Notes: generated from the sequence alone by a model not told the origin. Positions 35,854 through 49,212 are shown, counted from the first letter of the stretch. The stretch: DNA of 64,000 bases from Streptomyces sioyaensis (GCF_004122735.1 NZ_SDIF01000011.1:50033-114032), one strand, 5' to 3'. Translations and numbers: made by a program.

Positions 35854-36899
35854 TCGTCGTACAGAGGGGAGACGGCGGGGGACCTCCCTTCTGGGGCTCC
35901 CGGGCTTGCGTCGCGAGTCCTCGCGTCGCGCAGTCCTTTGCACCGCGAGTCATTTCGTCGCGCTCCCGGCTGTCCCGGCGCCGCCCAGCTTTCTCCAGGC
36001 GGTCCTGTGAGCTTCCCGAGCGGCTCCCGCGCTCGTGCCGACGCTCTCCCGAGCCCCTTGCGAGCCGGTTCCGAGCCCGTCCCGAGCCGTCTCGGAGGTG
36101 CTTCCGCCACGGATCGATCCGCCCCGCGGGCGTCCCAAACCTGTGGAGCGTGCCGGCCGTGTTCGAATCCCGGCCCGGTCACGGCCTCTCTCCACAGATT
36201 GGGCAACAAATTTCCTTCCACATCCTGGGGAAGGGAAAGTTATCCCTGTGGGATCCACAGGACGATGAGCTGACGGTGCATCGGGGGAGGTCAGCCGCGT
36301 GTGGATTTGTGACCAACCGCCCTCCACAGGATGTGGACAGCGGATTCGTCCACAGGGGAGGTACGGTCTTGTCCACCGGCCGCCCACAGGCAGGCCGCTG
36401 TTGTCCCCAGCTTCTCCACACCCCTGTCCACTGTTCGGCAACGCAACACCCGCTCTCACCGGGGCGAGTGAAAGCCGTCACACCAAGTTGGCTGGTTGGG
36501 CTGTGGGGAACCGGGGTAAAGCTGGGGATGGCACTGGGGAGAAGTAGCCGTCCCCTGTGCATCGGGTGTGCAGAACTTCCCGCGGTCCACAGAGTCGCCG
36601 GCTTATCCACGGCCGCCGCCCACAGGAGCAGTGGACAAAAAATCCGTGTTGACCTGCGCAAAAGCAGTTGTCCACGGTTTCCACAGGCCCTACTACTACG
36701 ACCACGGATATCTACCGGGGAACTCGTTCGGAAACGGGGCCTGTGCACAAGTTGGCCGCCGGGCATCCGGCATCGGTCGATCCGACTTGACCCCGAGCCG
36801 CACCGACTGTCGGTGGTGTGCGTCAGACTGGTCTCCGGCAACTCAGCCGACGACGAAGGCCAGCAGGGCGAGAGCCAGCAACAGCAGGAGGCGGTTCCG
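35854..36899. other. oriC: Chromosomal replication origin oriC
   Basis: Non-coding dnaA-dnaN region rich in DnaA boxes. Boxes seen by eye, some with one mismatch to TTGTCCACA or TTATCCACA: 36332-36340 (minus), 36369-36377, 36401-36409, 36424-36432, 36603-36611 (TTATCCACG), 36630-36638 (minus), 36668-36676 (TTGTCCACG), 36742-36750 (minus); further half-matches (TCCACAG, CTGTGGA) are scattered from 36185. Boxes occur in both orientations, and the region has no long AT-rich stretch, as is usual in Streptomyces. No protein-coding gene is supported here. Confidence 0.92.
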
Positions 36900-38030
36900 G
36901 TGAAGATCCGGGTGGAGCGCGATGTACTCGCGGAGGCAGTGGCCTGGGCGGCCAAGAGCCTCCCGGCCCGTCCGCCGGTGCCCGTCCTCGCGGGCCTGCT
37001 GCTGAAGGCGGAGGACGGCGCGCTGAGCCTCTCCGGCTTCGACTACGAGGTCTCCGCACGGGTCTCGGTGGACGCAGAGGTGGAGGAGGAGGGCACGGTC
37101 CTCGTCTCCGGCCGGCTGCTCGCCGACATCTGCCGCGCCCTCCCCAACCGCCCGGTGGAGATTTCCACCGACGGTGTACGGGTGACCGTCGTCTGCGGCT
37201 CCTCGCGGTTCACCCTCCACACCCTTCCTGTGGAGGAGTACCCGGCGCTGCCGGCCATGCCCACCGCCACCGGCACCGTCCCCGGTGAGGTCTTCGCCGC
37301 GGCCGCCGCCCAGGTCGCCATCGCCGCCGGCCGTGACGACACCCTTCCGGTGCTCACCGGCGTACGGATCGAGATCGAGGGCGACACGGTCACGCTGGCC
37401 TCCACCGACCGTTACCGCTTCGCCGTGCGTGAGTTCCTGTGGAAGCCGGAGAGCCCCGACGCCTCCGCGGTCGCGCTGGTCCCCGCCAAGACCCTGCTGG
37501 ACACCGCCAAGTCCCTGAGCAGCGGCGACACCGTCACGCTCGCGCTGTCCGGCTCCGGGCAGGGCGAGGGTCTGATCGGTTTCGAGGGCGCCGGACGGCG
37601 GACGACGACGCGGCTGCTGGAAGGCGACCTGCCGAAGTACCGCACGCTCTTCCCGACCGAGTTCAACTCCGTCGCCGTGATCGAGACCGCCCCGTTCGTC
37701 GAGGCCGTCAAGCGTGTGGCGCTGGTGGCCGAGCGGAACACCCCGGTCCGGCTGAGCTTCGAGCAGGGTGTGCTGATCCTGGAGGCCGGCTCCAGCGATG
37801 ATGCACAGGCTGTGGAGCGGGTGGACGCGGATCTGGACGGCGACGACATCTCGATCGCCTTCAACCCCGGCTTCCTCCTGGAGGGCCTGTCGGCCATCGA
37901 CTCCCCGGTGGCGCAGCTGTCCTTCACGACCTCGACCAAGCCCGCGCTGCTGAGCGGCCGGCCGGCCAAGGACGCCGAAGCGGACGACGCGTACAAGTAC
38001 CTGATCATGCCGGTGCGGCTGTCGGGCTGA
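36900..38030 (+). CDS. dnaN: DNA polymerase III beta subunit (sliding clamp)
   Basis: 376 residues from GTG 36900 (MKIRVERDVLAEAVAWAAKSLPARPPVPVLAGLLL), with SD AGGAGG. Three clamp domains; LLEGDLPKYRTLFPTEF and the C-terminal LLSGRPAKDAEADDAYKYLIMPVRL are clamp signatures. It encircles DNA and tethers polymerase III. The frame is open upstream through oriC but has no real coding sequence there. Confidence 0.97.
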   Translation: MKIRVERDVLAEAVAWAAKSLPARPPVPVLAGLLLKAEDGALSLSGFDYEVSARVSVDAEVEEEGTVLVSGRLLADICRALPNRPVEISTDGVRVTVVCGSSRFTLHTLPVEEYPALPAMPTATGTVPGEVFAAAAAQVAIAAGRDDTLPVLTGVRIEIEGDTVTLASTDRYRFAVREFLWKPESPDASAVALVPAKTLLDTAKSLSSGDTVTLALSGSGQGEGLIGFEGAGRRTTTRLLEGDLPKYRTLFPTEFNSVAVIETAPFVEAVKRVALVAERNTPVRLSFEQGVLILEAGSSDDAQAVERVDADLDGDDISIAFNPGFLLEGLSAIDSPVAQLSFTTSTKPALLSGRPAKDAEADDAYKYLIMPVRLSG

Positions 38031-38041
38031 CGGCCGTGCGT

Positions 38042-38073
38042 GCGACCCGCGGCGGGCAGCCGCCGTGGGTCGC
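38042..38073 (+). terminator. Probable terminator after dnaN
   Basis: GCGACCCGCGGCGG (38042-38055) and CCGCCGTGGGTCGC (38060-38073), one mismatch pair, loop of 4. Nothing else is seen in the spacer to gnd apart from the region just before its start. Confidence 0.65.
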
Positions 38074-38212
38074 GGTGCCCTGGCCCCGCCCCGTGCGGCG
38101 ACCGGCTGAAGGGCCCCTGATGAGCGGCTGAGCCCACAGGTGTGCGCGGACCTGCGGGCGTAGGCTCGGACTCGGGTACGACAGCAACGACTACGTGCAA
38201 AGAGGGTCTCTG

Positions 38213-39091
38213 ATGGAGCTCGGTCTCGTCGGTCTCGGCAAGATGGGCGGCAATATGCGCGAGCGCATTCGCCGCGCCGGCCACACCGTCATCGGATACG
38301 ACCGCAACCCGGACCTGGCGGATGTCAACAGCCTGCAGGGGCTTGTGGACAAGCTCAAGGGTCCGCGGGTGGTCTGGGTCATGGTGCCGGCCGGTGCCGC
38401 CACCCAGTCCACGATCGACGAGCTGGCCGAGCTGCTGTCGCCGGGTGACATCGTCGTCGACGGCGGCAACTCCCGCTGGACCGACGACGAGAAGCACGCC
38501 GAGGAGCTGAAGGCCAAGGGCATCGGCTTCGTCGACTGCGGCGTCTCCGGCGGCGTCTGGGGCCTGGAGAACGGCTACGCACTGATGTACGGCGGCGAGA
38601 AGGACGACGTCGCCACGGTGCAGCCGATCTTCGACGCCCTCAAGCCCGAGGGCGACTTCGGTGCGGTGCACGCGGGCAAGGTCGGCGCCGGCCACTTCGC
38701 CAAGATGGTCCACAACGGCATCGAGTACGCGATGATGCAGGCCTTCGCCGAGGGCTGGGAGCTCCTGGAGAAGGTCGACTCCGTCACCGACGTCCGGGAG
38801 ATCTTCCGCTCGTGGCAGGAGGGCACGGTCATCCGTTCCTGGCTGCTCGACCTGGCCGTCAACGCCCTCGACGACGACGAGCACCTGGAGAAGCTGCGGG
38901 GCTACGCCGCCGACTCCGGTGAGGGCCGCTGGACGGTCGAGGCCGCGATCGACAACGCCGTGCCGCTGCCCGCGATCACGGCCTCGCTCTTCGCCCGCTT
39001 CGCGTCGCGTCAGGACGACTCCCCGCAGATGAAGATGATCGCCGCGCTGCGCAACCAGTTCGGCGGCCACGCGGTCGAGAGCAAGAAGTAG
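38213..39091 (+). CDS. gnd: 6-phosphogluconate dehydrogenase (decarboxylating), short form
   Basis: 292 residues from ATG 38213 ([33 protein letters not shown]). NAD-type Rossmann motif GLGKMGGN, substrate motif [19 protein letters not shown] and the catalytic K-x-x-H-N of [14 protein letters not shown]. The short (about 300-residue) form is usually NAD-dependent, in contrast to the 480-residue NADP form. It makes ribulose 5-phosphate in the pentose phosphate pathway. It contains one DnaA box-like TGTGGACAA at 38344. Confidence 0.93.
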   Translation: MELGLVGLGKMGGNMRERIRRAGHTVIGYDRNPDLADVNSLQGLVDKLKGPRVVWVMVPAGAATQSTIDELAELLSPGDIVVDGGNSRWTDDEKHAEELKAKGIGFVDCGVSGGVWGLENGYALMYGGEKDDVATVQPIFDALKPEGDFGAVHAGKVGAGHFAKMVHNGIEYAMMQAFAEGWELLEKVDSVTDVREIFRSWQEGTVIRSWLLDLAVNALDDDEHLEKLRGYAADSGEGRWTVEAAIDNAVPLPAITASLFARFASRQDDSPQMKMIAALRNQFGGHAVESKK

Positions 39092-39153
39092 CACGCAGCA
39101 GCTCGAAGCAGTACGAAACCGCAGGAACAGCCGGGGGAGGTCGGCGCTCCGTC

Positions 39154-40290
39154 ATGCATGTCACGCATCTGTCCCTCGCCGACTTCCGCTCGTACGCCCG
39201 GGTCGAGGTTCCGCTCGAACCGGGCGTCACGGCTTTCGTGGGACCCAACGGACAGGGCAAGACCAATCTGGTCGAAGCCGTCGGCTATCTCGCCACGCTC
39301 GGCAGCCACCGGGTCTCCTCGGACGCGCCGCTGGTGCGGATGGGCGCCGAGCGAGCGGTCGTCCGGGCCGCGGTCGTCCAGGGCGAGCGGCAGCAGCTGA
39401 TCGAGCTGGAGCTCAATCCGGGCAAGGCGAACCGCGCCAGGATCAACAGGTCCTCGCAGGTCAAGCCGCGGGACGTGCTGGGGATCGTGCGCACGGTGCT
39501 GTTCGCGCCGGAGGATCTGGCGCTGGTCAAGGGCGATCCGGGGGAGCGGCGGCGCTTCCTGGACGAGCTGATCACCGCGCGTGCACCGCGGATGGGCGGG
39601 GTGCGGTCCGACTACGACCGCGTCCTCAAGCAGCGCAACACCCTGCTGAAGACCGCCGCGCTGGCACGCCGGCACGGGGGCCGCCAGATGGACTTGTCGA
39701 CGCTGGACGTCTGGGACCAGCATCTGGCGCGCGCCGGCGCCGAGCTGCTGGCGCAGCGGCTCGATCTGATCGCCGCGCTGCAGCCGCTCGCGGACAAGGC
39801 GTACGAACAGCTGGCGCCGGGCGGCGGACCGCTGGCGCTGGAGTACCGCGGTTCCGCGGGCGAGGCGATGGCCGCCGCCGGGACCCGCGAGGAGCTGTAC
39901 GGCGTGCTGCTGGCCGCGCTCGGCGAGGCCCGTAAGCAGGAGATCGAGCGCGGGGTGACGCTGGTCGGCCCGCACCGCGACGACCTGGTGCTCAAGCTGG
40001 GCCAGCTCCCGGCGAAGGGCTACGCCAGCCACGGCGAGTCCTGGTCGTACGCGCTGGCGCTGCGGCTGGCGTCGTACGACCTGCTGCGGGCCGAGGGCAA
40101 TGAACCGGTCCTGGTCCTCGACGACGTCTTCGCCGAACTGGACGCGCGGCGCCGCGAGCGGCTGGCGGAGCTGGTGGCGCCGGGCGAGCAGGTGCTGGTG
40201 ACGGCGGCGGTGGCCGACGATGTGCCGGAGGTGCTGGCCGGCGCGCGCTACGCGGTGTCCGACGGCGCCGTGGAGAAGGTGACCCCGTGA
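39154..40290 (+). CDS. recF: DNA replication and repair protein RecF
   Basis: 378 residues. [46 protein letters not shown] contains the RecF N-terminus and Walker A (GPNGQGKT, about 30-37). ABC signature region [21 protein letters not shown] and Walker [21 protein letters not shown]. RecF loads RecA at ssDNA gaps. Its stop overlaps the next start (GTGA), so translation is coupled. Confidence 0.96.
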   Translation: MHVTHLSLADFRSYARVEVPLEPGVTAFVGPNGQGKTNLVEAVGYLATLGSHRVSSDAPLVRMGAERAVVRAAVVQGERQQLIELELNPGKANRARINRSSQVKPRDVLGIVRTVLFAPEDLALVKGDPGERRRFLDELITARAPRMGGVRSDYDRVLKQRNTLLKTAALARRHGGRQMDLSTLDVWDQHLARAGAELLAQRLDLIAALQPLADKAYEQLAPGGGPLALEYRGSAGEAMAAAGTREELYGVLLAALGEARKQEIERGVTLVGPHRDDLVLKLGQLPAKGYASHGESWSYALALRLASYDLLRAEGNEPVLVLDDVFAELDARRRERLAELVAPGEQVLVTAAVADDVPEVLAGARYAVSDGAVEKVTP

Positions 40291-40820
40291 GCGACCCGCA
40301 GCCCGAGCGGCCCAAGGCCCCGGAGCTCTCCGGTGTGGATCTGGCCCGTCAGGCACTGGTGGCCGCCAAGGAGCAGGCGCGCGCGCGGGGCGCGGCCGCG
40401 CAGCAGAAGAAGCAGGCCAGGCGCGGGGGGCTGCGGTCGGGCGCGCGGGCGGACGGCCGCGATCCGCTGCCGCTCGGCGCGGCGATCAACCGGCTGATCA
40501 CGGAGCGCGGCTGGGAGACCCCGGCGGCGGTCGGCGGAGTGATGGGGCGCTGGCCGCAGCTGGTGGGGCCCGAGGTGGCGCAGCACTGCGAGCCGCAGAA
40601 GTACGACGAGGACGCCCGGGTGCTGACCGTGCAGTGCGATTCGACGGCGTGGGCGACGCAGCTGCGGCTGCTGGCCCCGACGCTGGTGGCACGCCTCAAC
40701 GGGGACCTGGGCCACGGCACCGTAAAGGTGATCAAGGTGCTGGGCCCCGGCGGTCCCGCCCGGCGCTACGGAGCGCTGCGGGCACCGGGAAGCAAGGGCC
40801 CCGGCGACACCTACGGCTGA
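40287..40820 (+). CDS. dciA: DUF721 protein, DciA-type helicase operator/loader
   Basis: 177 residues from GTG 40287. The DUF721/DciA core is [54 protein letters not shown], after a basic disordered head with A/K/R-rich helix ([25 protein letters not shown]). DciA helps load the DnaB helicase in bacteria that lack DnaC or DnaI, which fits this position between recF and gyrB. Cytosolic. Confidence 0.88.
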   Translation: MSDPQPERPKAPELSGVDLARQALVAAKEQARARGAAAQQKKQARRGGLRSGARADGRDPLPLGAAINRLITERGWETPAAVGGVMGRWPQLVGPEVAQHCEPQKYDEDARVLTVQCDSTAWATQLRLLAPTLVARLNGDLGHGTVKVIKVLGPGGPARRYGALRAPGSKGPGDTYG

Positions 40821-40997
40821 GCCCCGTGGCCCGTGGGTGACGTGCGGCGGAACCCCTGCATACGGGTGAGGCGGGTGAGACTCCGCTCACGGTAGCCGCC
40901 GGTTGACAGCCGGAAGCGCTGAGTGCCCGTGTGAGCGTCCTGGGGCCCCTTCTCGGATATGGGGAGTCGGCGGACGCCAGTTCAGGGCGGCACATGA

Positions 40998-43196
<2,199 letters not shown>

Positions 43197-43246
43197 GCCC
43201 TGTCGGCCCGTACAACAGCCGCAGCTCGAAAGGACTTTGAACCACC

Positions 43247-45871
43247 ATGGCCGACGAGAACACCCCCGTGACCCCGGACGGCGTGACCGCCGAGGGCACG
43301 CCCGCCGCCATCGAAGGCGTGGGCATGCGCGTCGAGCCCGTCGGGCTCGAAACGGAGATGCAGCGCTCCTACCTCGACTACGCGATGTCCGTCATCGTCT
43401 CGCGTGCGCTGCCCGACGTCCGGGACGGCCTCAAGCCCGTCCACCGCCGCGTGCTGTACGCGATGTACGACGGCGGCTACCGCCCCGAGAAGGGCTTCTA
43501 CAAGTGCGCCCGCGTCGTCGGCGACGTCATGGGTACGTACCACCCGCACGGCGACTCCTCGATCTACGACGCCCTGGTCCGCCTGGCGCAGCCCTGGTCG
43601 ATGCGGATGCCGCTGGTCGACTCCAACGGCAACTTCGGCTCTCCGGGCAACGACCCGGCTGCGGCCATGCGGTACACCGAGTGCAAGATGGCGCCGCTGT
43701 CGATGGAGATGCTCCGGGACATCGACGAGGAGACCGTCGACTTCCAGGACAACTACGACGGCCGTAACCAGGAGCCGACGGTCCTGCCGGCGCGCTTCCC
43801 CAATCTGCTGATCAACGGCTCGGCCGGTATCGCGGTCGGTATGGCCACCAACATCCCGCCGCACAACCTCCGCGAGGTCGCCGCCGGTGCCCAGTGGGCG
43901 CTGGAGCACCCGGAGGCCTCTCATGAGGAGCTGCTGGAGGCGCTGATCGAGCGGATCAAGGGCCCCGACTTCCCCACCGGCGCCCTGGTGGTCGGCCGCA
44001 AGGGCATCGAGGAGGCCTACCGCACCGGCCGCGGCTCGATCACGATGCGTGCGGTGGTCGAGGTCGAGGAGATCCAGAACCGCCAGTGCCTGGTGGTCAC
44101 CGAGCTGCCCTACCAGGTCAACCCGGACAACCTCGCGCAGAAGATCGCCGACCTGGTCAAGGACGGCAAGGTCGGCGGCATCGCGGACGTCCGCGACGAG
44201 ACGTCCTCGCGTACCGGCCAGCGCCTGGTCATCGTCCTCAAGCGGGACGCGGTCGCCAAGGTCGTCCTCAACAACCTCTACAAGCACACCGATCTGCAGA
44301 CCAACTTCGGCGCCAACATGCTCGCGCTGGTCGACGGGGTGCCGCGCACGCTCTCGCTGGACGCGTTCATCCGCAACTGGGTCACGCACCAGGTCGAGGT
44401 CATCGTCCGCCGGACGAAGTTCCGGCTGCGCAAGGCCGAGGAGCGGGCGCACATCCTGCGCGGTCTGCTCAAGGCGCTGGACGCCATCGACGAGGTCATC
44501 GCGCTGATCCGGCGCAGTGAGACCGTCGACGTGGCGCGCGAGGGCCTGATGGGCCTGCTGGAGATCGACGAGATCCAGGCGAACGCGATCCTGGAGATGC
44601 AGCTGCGCCGGCTGGCCGCCCTGGAGCGCCAGAAGATCACCGCCGAGCACGACGAGCTGCAGCGCAAGATCAACGAGTACAACGCGATCCTGGCCTCCCC
44701 GGAGCGCCAGCGCCAGATCATCAGCGAGGAACTCGCCGCGATCGTCGAGAAGTTCGGCGACGACCGGCGCTCCAAGCTGGTGCCCTTCGAGGGCGACATG
44801 TCCATCGAGGACCTGATCGCCGAGGAGGACATCGTCGTCACGATCACCCGTGGCGGCTATGTGAAGCGCACCAAGACCGACGACTACCGCTCGCAGAAGC
44901 GCGGCGGCAAGGGCGTCCGGGGCACGAAGCTCAAGGAAGACGACATCGTCGACCACTTCTTCGTCTCCACGACCCACCACTGGCTGCTGTTCTTCACGAA
45001 CAAGGGCCGGGTCTACCGCGCCAAGGCGTACGAGCTCCCGGACGCGGGGCGCGATGCCCGGGGTCAGCATGTGGCCAATCTCCTCGCCTTCCAGCCGGAC
45101 GAGCAGATCGCGCAGATCCTGGCGATCCGCGACTACGAGGCCACGCCGTATCTGGTGCTCGCCACCAAGGCCGGCCTGGTGAAGAAGACGCCGCTCAAGG
45201 ACTACGACTCGCCCCGCTCCGGCGGTGTGATCGCGATCAACCTGCGCGAGCAGGAGGACGGCACGGACGACGAGCTGATCGGCGCCGAGCTGGTGTCGGA
45301 CACCGACGACCTGCTGCTGATCAGCAAGAAGGCGCAGTCGATCCGGTTCACCGCGACCGACGAGGCGCTGCGCCCGATGGGCCGGGCCACCTCCGGTGTG
45401 AAGGGCATGAGCTTCCGCGAGGGCGATGAACTGCTCTCGATGAACGTGGTCCGCGCCGGTACGTACGTCTTCACCGCGACGGACGGCGGCTACGCCAAGC
45501 GCACTCCGGTCGACGAGTACCGTGTCCAGGGCCGTGGCGGTCTGGGCATCAAGGCCGCCAAGATCGTGGAGGACCGGGGTTCCCTGGTCGGCGCGCTGGT
45601 GGTCGAGGGCACCGATGAGATCCTCGCGATCACGCTCGGCGGTGGCGTGATCCGTACGCGGGTCAACGGAGTGCGCGAGACCGGCCGTGACACCATGGGC
45701 GTCCAACTGATCAACCTGGGCAAGCGGGATGCCGTCGTCGGCATCGCACGGAACGCAGAGGCCGGCCGTGAGGCCGAAGAGGTCGACGGGGGCGAGGCGC
45801 CCGAGGAGACCGACGCGGCCGAGGGGACCGAGCCCACAGTGGCCGAGGGCGAGCAGCCCGCGGCGGAGTAG
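43247..45871 (+). CDS. gyrA: DNA gyrase subunit A
   Basis: 874 residues. [37 protein letters not shown] is the GyrA opening; active tyrosine in [11 protein letters not shown]; quinolone-resistance region [15 protein letters not shown] (wild-type-like Ser and Asp). The C-terminal beta-pinwheel ends in the acidic tail [17 protein letters not shown]. The GyrA box is QKRGGKG. Cuts and rejoins DNA. It follows gyrB after 50 bp. Confidence 0.98.
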   Translation: MADENTPVTPDGVTAEGTPAAIEGVGMRVEPVGLETEMQRSYLDYAMSVIVSRALPDVRDGLKPVHRRVLYAMYDGGYRPEKGFYKCARVVGDVMGTYHPHGDSSIYDALVRLAQPWSMRMPLVDSNGNFGSPGNDPAAAMRYTECKMAPLSMEMLRDIDEETVDFQDNYDGRNQEPTVLPARFPNLLINGSAGIAVGMATNIPPHNLREVAAGAQWALEHPEASHEELLEALIERIKGPDFPTGALVVGRKGIEEAYRTGRGSITMRAVVEVEEIQNRQCLVVTELPYQVNPDNLAQKIADLVKDGKVGGIADVRDETSSRTGQRLVIVLKRDAVAKVVLNNLYKHTDLQTNFGANMLALVDGVPRTLSLDAFIRNWVTHQVEVIVRRTKFRLRKAEERAHILRGLLKALDAIDEVIALIRRSETVDVAREGLMGLLEIDEIQANAILEMQLRRLAALERQKITAEHDELQRKINEYNAILASPERQRQIISEELAAIVEKFGDDRRSKLVPFEGDMSIEDLIAEEDIVVTITRGGYVKRTKTDDYRSQKRGGKGVRGTKLKEDDIVDHFFVSTTHHWLLFFTNKGRVYRAKAYELPDAGRDARGQHVANLLAFQPDEQIAQILAIRDYEATPYLVLATKAGLVKKTPLKDYDSPRSGGVIAINLREQEDGTDDELIGAELVSDTDDLLLISKKAQSIRFTATDEALRPMGRATSGVKGMSFREGDELLSMNVVRAGTYVFTATDGGYAKRTPVDEYRVQGRGGLGIKAAKIVEDRGSLVGALVVEGTDEILAITLGGGVIRTRVNGVRETGRDTMGVQLINLGKRDAVVGIARNAEAGREAEEVDGGEAPEETDAAEGTEPTVAEGEQPAAE

Positions 45872-45886
45872 CACGAGGAGTAGGTC

Positions 45887-46564
45887 GTGAGTGGAGCCAC
45901 GGGCGCTGCAGCGGATGGACCGGGAGCCGGAAAGGGCTCCTCGTCCGGACCCGCCACCGTGACGGATGACAGCGCCCGTGGCTCCGCCGTTTCTGCCACC
46001 GGCCCCCGAGACGAGGGCTCTCACCAGGGGGGACCCGTGACCGATACCCGTCAGCCGCAACCGCAGCCCCAGGGGCGGCCGGAGAGCGGCTCCACACAGC
46101 CGTACGAGCCTCCTCAGGCGTATGCCACCGGCGGCGGATCACAGGGCGGGTCCGCGGTGCGCCTGCCGCGTACGGGCGCCCGTACGGCCCCGCGCACCCG
46201 CAAGGCCCGGCTGCGGGTGGCCCGCGCCGATCCGTGGTCGGTGATGAAGGTCAGCTTCCTGCTCTCCATCGCGCTGGGCATCTGCACGGTCGTGGCCGTC
46301 GCGGTGCTGTGGATGGTCATGAACGCCATGGGCGTCTTCACCACGGTCGGCGGGACGATCAGTGACGCCACCGGCTCCGGCGACGGTTCCGGCTTCGATC
46401 TGCAGTCCTTCCTGTCGCTGCCGCGGGTGCTGCTGTTCACCTCGATCATCGCGGTGATCGATGTGGTGCTGGCGACCGCGCTGGCCACGCTCGGTGCCTT
46501 CATCTACAACCTGTCGGCGGGCTTCGTCGGCGGCGTCGAGCTCACCCTCGCCGAGGACGAGTGA
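45887..46564 (+). CDS. DUF3566 membrane protein
   Basis: 225 residues from GTG 45887, with SD GAGGAG; 15 bp after gyrA. A disordered Gly/Ser/Pro/Gln-rich head (1-95), then KARLRVARADPWSVMKVSFLLSIALGICTVVAVAVLWMVMNAMGVF, the DUF3566 signature, and a second helix (FTSIIAVIDVVLATALATLGAFIYNLSAGFVGG). Two helices, function unknown; the gene follows gyrA in most Actinobacteria and is thought to act in the cell envelope or division. Confidence 0.9.
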   Translation: MSGATGAAADGPGAGKGSSSGPATVTDDSARGSAVSATGPRDEGSHQGGPVTDTRQPQPQPQGRPESGSTQPYEPPQAYATGGGSQGGSAVRLPRTGARTAPRTRKARLRVARADPWSVMKVSFLLSIALGICTVVAVAVLWMVMNAMGVFTTVGGTISDATGSGDGSGFDLQSFLSLPRVLLFTSIIAVIDVVLATALATLGAFIYNLSAGFVGGVELTLAEDE

Positions 46565-46605
46565 GCCCTCGCGGACGGGTGTGCGCACGGCTCCCGGAAC
46601 CGATT

Positions 46606-46634
46606 TTGGGAACGCCTCTGAAGTGCGCTAATCT
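46606..46634 (+). promoter_or_regulatory. Promoter of the tRNA-Ile gene
   Basis: TTGGGA (46606-46611), 17-nt spacer, TAATCT (46629-46634), a sigma-70-like pair ending 17 bp before the mature tRNA. Confidence 0.7.
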
Positions 46635-46651
46635 TTCGGTGCAGCGAACGC

Positions 46652-46725
46652 GCGGCTATAGCTCAGACGGTTAGAGCGCTTCCCTGATAAGGAAGAGGCC
46701 CCAGGTTCAAGTCCTGGTAGCCGCA
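46652..46725 (+). tRNA. tRNA-Ile (anticodon GAT)
   Basis: 74 nt including the discriminator A, no encoded CCA. Acceptor stem GCGGCTA/TAGCCGC is perfect; D arm GCTC/GAGC; anticodon stem CTTCC/GGAAG with loop CTGATAA (anticodon GAT at 46686-46688); T arm CCAGG/CCTGG with TTCAAGT. Followed by a strong hairpin. Confidence 0.97.
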
Positions 46726-46733
46726 CTGCACAG

Positions 46734-46767
46734 TCGGCCCGGCCGGAGAATTCTCCGGCCGGGCCGA
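46734..46767 (+). terminator. Terminator after tRNA-Ile
   Basis: Perfect 34-bp palindrome: TCGGCCCGGCCGGAGAA (46734-46750) and its complement (46751-46767), then TTCGTTG. Confidence 0.9.
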
Positions 46768-46915
46768 TTCGTTGTACGCGGGCGGAAGTTGGCTCGCGTA
46801 CAGGCGCCGCGGACGAGGTGTTGCCGACGGTGGGCTAGGTAACCGATCGGTATCAACCGGTGTGTATCATCGGCCGACATAGGTCCCCTACGTCAACGAA
46901 AGACGAGGTCGCGCG

Positions 46916-47050
46916 GTGAAGAAGCTTCTCCTGGTCGCACTGGCCGCCATCGGCGGGCTCCTCGTGTACCGCCAGATCCAGGCGGATCGCGCCGAGCAGG
47001 ATCTGTGGACGGAGGCGACCGACTCCGTGCCCGCAGGTTCGGGTGTCTGA
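46916..47050 (+). CDS. DLW-39 family small membrane protein
   Basis: 44 residues from GTG 46916, too short for most gene finders. MKKLLLVALAAIGGLLVYRQ is a membrane helix; then IQADRAEQDLWTEATDSVPAGSGV contains the DLW motif. Known as DLW-39 family proteins in Actinobacteria; function unknown. Conserved location after the gyrA-DUF3566-tRNA-Ile block. Confidence 0.85.
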   Translation: MKKLLLVALAAIGGLLVYRQIQADRAEQDLWTEATDSVPAGSGV

Positions 47051-47292
47051 GACCCCACACGCACAGCACATTCGTACGGACCCCGACTGCCCCTGGGTGG
47101 TCGGGGTTTCGTGCATCCGGCGGCGGGTGGAGCGGTCTCCGGTGGCGTGGCCGGCGGTGGCGCCGGGGCGGCTGATGGTCGTTGTGGGACCGTGACGGCG
47201 ACCCCCTTGGGTTTGCTATAGCACACCATTAGCTTGCATAAGCAAAGATTCTGTCGGTGAAGTGACCAGCAGGACACAAGGGGGAGCAGGGC

Positions 47293-49212
47293 ATGGCGCG
47301 ACGATCACGCAGGGGGGTGCCGGCGTTGCTCGGGGGGCTGCTGCTGGCCCTGACCGCCGGGCCGCTGCAGGCCGCGGCCGCACCGGCCGGGGTGCCCGCC
47401 GCCGAGGGCAGCGGGATGGTGATGGTGCTCGACGCCTCCGGGTCGATGGCCGGCAAGGACGGCTCCGGCGGCACCCGGATCGACGCCGCCCGTAAGGCCG
47501 TCGGTACGGTCGTCGACGCGATGCCCGACGGCTACCCCACCGGCCTGCGGGTCTACGGTGCCGACAAGCCCAAGGGGTGCGACGACACCCGGCTCGCCCA
47601 GCCGGTCGCCGCGCTTGACCGGGCGGGCCTCAAGAAGGCCGTGGCGGGCGTCCGGCCCAAGGGCGACACCCCCATCGGGCTCTCCCTGCGCAAGGCGGCC
47701 GCGGACCTTCCCCGTCCCGCCGCCGGCTCGATCGGCACGCGCACGATCCTGCTGATATCCGACGGCGAGGACACCTGCCGGACGCCGCAGCCCTGCAAGG
47801 TCGCCGCCCAACTCGCCGCGTCCGGCGTCGATCTGCACATCGACACCGTCGGCTTCCAGGTGGCGGGCAGGGCCCGGACACAGCTGGAGTGCATCGCCAA
47901 GGCGGGCAACGGTCAGTACTACGACGCCCCGGATGCCAAGGCGCTCGCCCGTCAGCTCCAGCGGGCCGGCCAACTCTCCGCGGACGGCTACCGTTTCCAG
48001 GGGAAGCAGGTCCGCGGCACGGCGACCCGCGGCGGGGCACCGGGCCTCGTCCCCGGGCAGTATCTGGATTCCCTCGGGCCCAACGAGGAGCGCTACTACG
48101 CCACCGACCTGGACGCCGCCTCGGCGGCCGATTTCTCGGCGACCGTGGTGCCCCCGTCCGGCGCGGCCGTCGGCTTGCTCGATTCGCTGCACACCCGGAT
48201 CGCGTACGGCAGCGGTGGCGTCTGCGACTCCACCACCGGGTTGTTCGCACAGCGGGAGGGCGCGGCACCGCTGACGTCGGGCGTCAGCCGGATCCCCACG
48301 CAGAGCGGCACCGGCAGCTGTGACAAGGCCGGGCGGTACTGGCTGGTCGTCGAGCGCAAGGCCGCCCGGGGCTCGGACGCCACACGGTGGCCGCTGGAGC
48401 TGACGTTTCACGTGGAACATCCGCTGAAGAAGGGCGTGACGCCCGCGCAGTCCGCACCGGAGTACGGCGCGGGCGGCAAGGACGCCAGGCTGCCCGCCAC
48501 CGCCCCTGAGGACGTCACCGGTGGCACCGGCTTCAACGACGCCCGCACGCTGCACCCGGGCGTCTGGCGGGACAAGGTCCTGCCGGCGCAGACCCTTTGG
48601 TACAAGGTGCCGGTCGGCTGGGGCCAGCAGCTGCGCTACGACGTGGAGTTCGCCAACGAGCCGAGGATCAAGGGCTCTCGCGCCGCTGCGTCCTACGGCG
48701 CCACCCAGGTCTACACACCGTTCCGTACCCCGGTCGGCAACGGCACCGGTGAATTCAGCCCCCATGTGCCCTACACCGGCCGGTCGGCGTCGCTCAGCAT
48801 GGGGACGGTCCCGGTCGCCTGGACCAACCGCTACGAGGCACACCCCAACGTCCGTCCCGTGCACCTCAATGGCGACTTCTACATCGCGGTGACGCTGGGC
48901 GCCCGGGCCTCCCAGGTCGCGGAGAATCCGCAGATCGGCGTGGTGCTGCGGGTCGCCGTGCTGGGCAAGGAGAAGGACGGTCCGCAGACCGGGGCGTCCG
49001 TGGCCGAGGCCTCCCGGAGGGAATCCGGGAGCTCGGCGGACGTCGGGCAGGACAGCGGTGGAGGATGGTCCACAGGACGTGTGGTGGCGGTCGCCGTCGG
49101 CGGGGTGGGCGTACTGCTGCTGGCCGGCCTGGCGCTGGCCTACGTACGGCCCCGCCGTCGGCCGGCCGCTGCCGACAGGGCCGCGGATCCGAGGAGGGGT
49201 GGCTCGTGGTGA
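47293..49212 (+). CDS. VWA-domain secreted/membrane protein
   Basis: 639 residues from ATG 47293. Signal peptide (LLLALTAGPLQAAAA), then a von Willebrand A domain (about 35-230) with the metal site DASGSM (DxSxS), and a beta-rich second part that contains GTGFNDARTLHPGVWRDKVLPAQTLWYKVPVGWG. A C-terminal helix (VVAVAVGGVGVLLLAGLALAY) anchors it. It probably binds ligands or assembles complexes outside the cell. A parS-like sequence (48405-48418, one mismatch) lies inside. It overlaps the next gene by four bases. Confidence 0.88.
   Translation: MARRSRRGVPALLGGLLLALTAGPLQAAAAPAGVPAAEGSGMVMVLDASGSMAGKDGSGGTRIDAARKAVGTVVDAMPDGYPTGLRVYGADKPKGCDDTRLAQPVAALDRAGLKKAVAGVRPKGDTPIGLSLRKAAADLPRPAAGSIGTRTILLISDGEDTCRTPQPCKVAAQLAASGVDLHIDTVGFQVAGRARTQLECIAKAGNGQYYDAPDAKALARQLQRAGQLSADGYRFQGKQVRGTATRGGAPGLVPGQYLDSLGPNEERYYATDLDAASAADFSATVVPPSGAAVGLLDSLHTRIAYGSGGVCDSTTGLFAQREGAAPLTSGVSRIPTQSGTGSCDKAGRYWLVVERKAARGSDATRWPLELTFHVEHPLKKGVTPAQSAPEYGAGGKDARLPATAPEDVTGGTGFNDARTLHPGVWRDKVLPAQTLWYKVPVGWGQQLRYDVEFANEPRIKGSRAAASYGATQVYTPFRTPVGNGTGEFSPHVPYTGRSASLSMGTVPVAWTNRYEAHPNVRPVHLNGDFYIAVTLGARASQVAENPQIGVVLRVAVLGKEKDGPQTGASVAEASRRESGSSADVGQDSGGGWSTGRVVAVAVGGVGVLLLAGLALAYVRPRRRPAAADRAADPRRGGSW
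48405..48418. other. Degenerate parS-like site
   Basis: GTTTCACGTGGAAC, one mismatch from parS, in the VWA gene; the only parS-like sequence right of oriC in the window. Confidence 0.4.

Noticed and set aside
36150..36899. Open frame running through oriC into dnaN
   Set aside because: Its sequence is non-coding DnaA-box DNA; dnaN begins at GTG 36900 behind AGGAGG.
38344..38352. DnaA box inside gnd as a regulatory site
   Set aside because: A single TGTGGACAA within coding sequence, without neighbours; likely chance.
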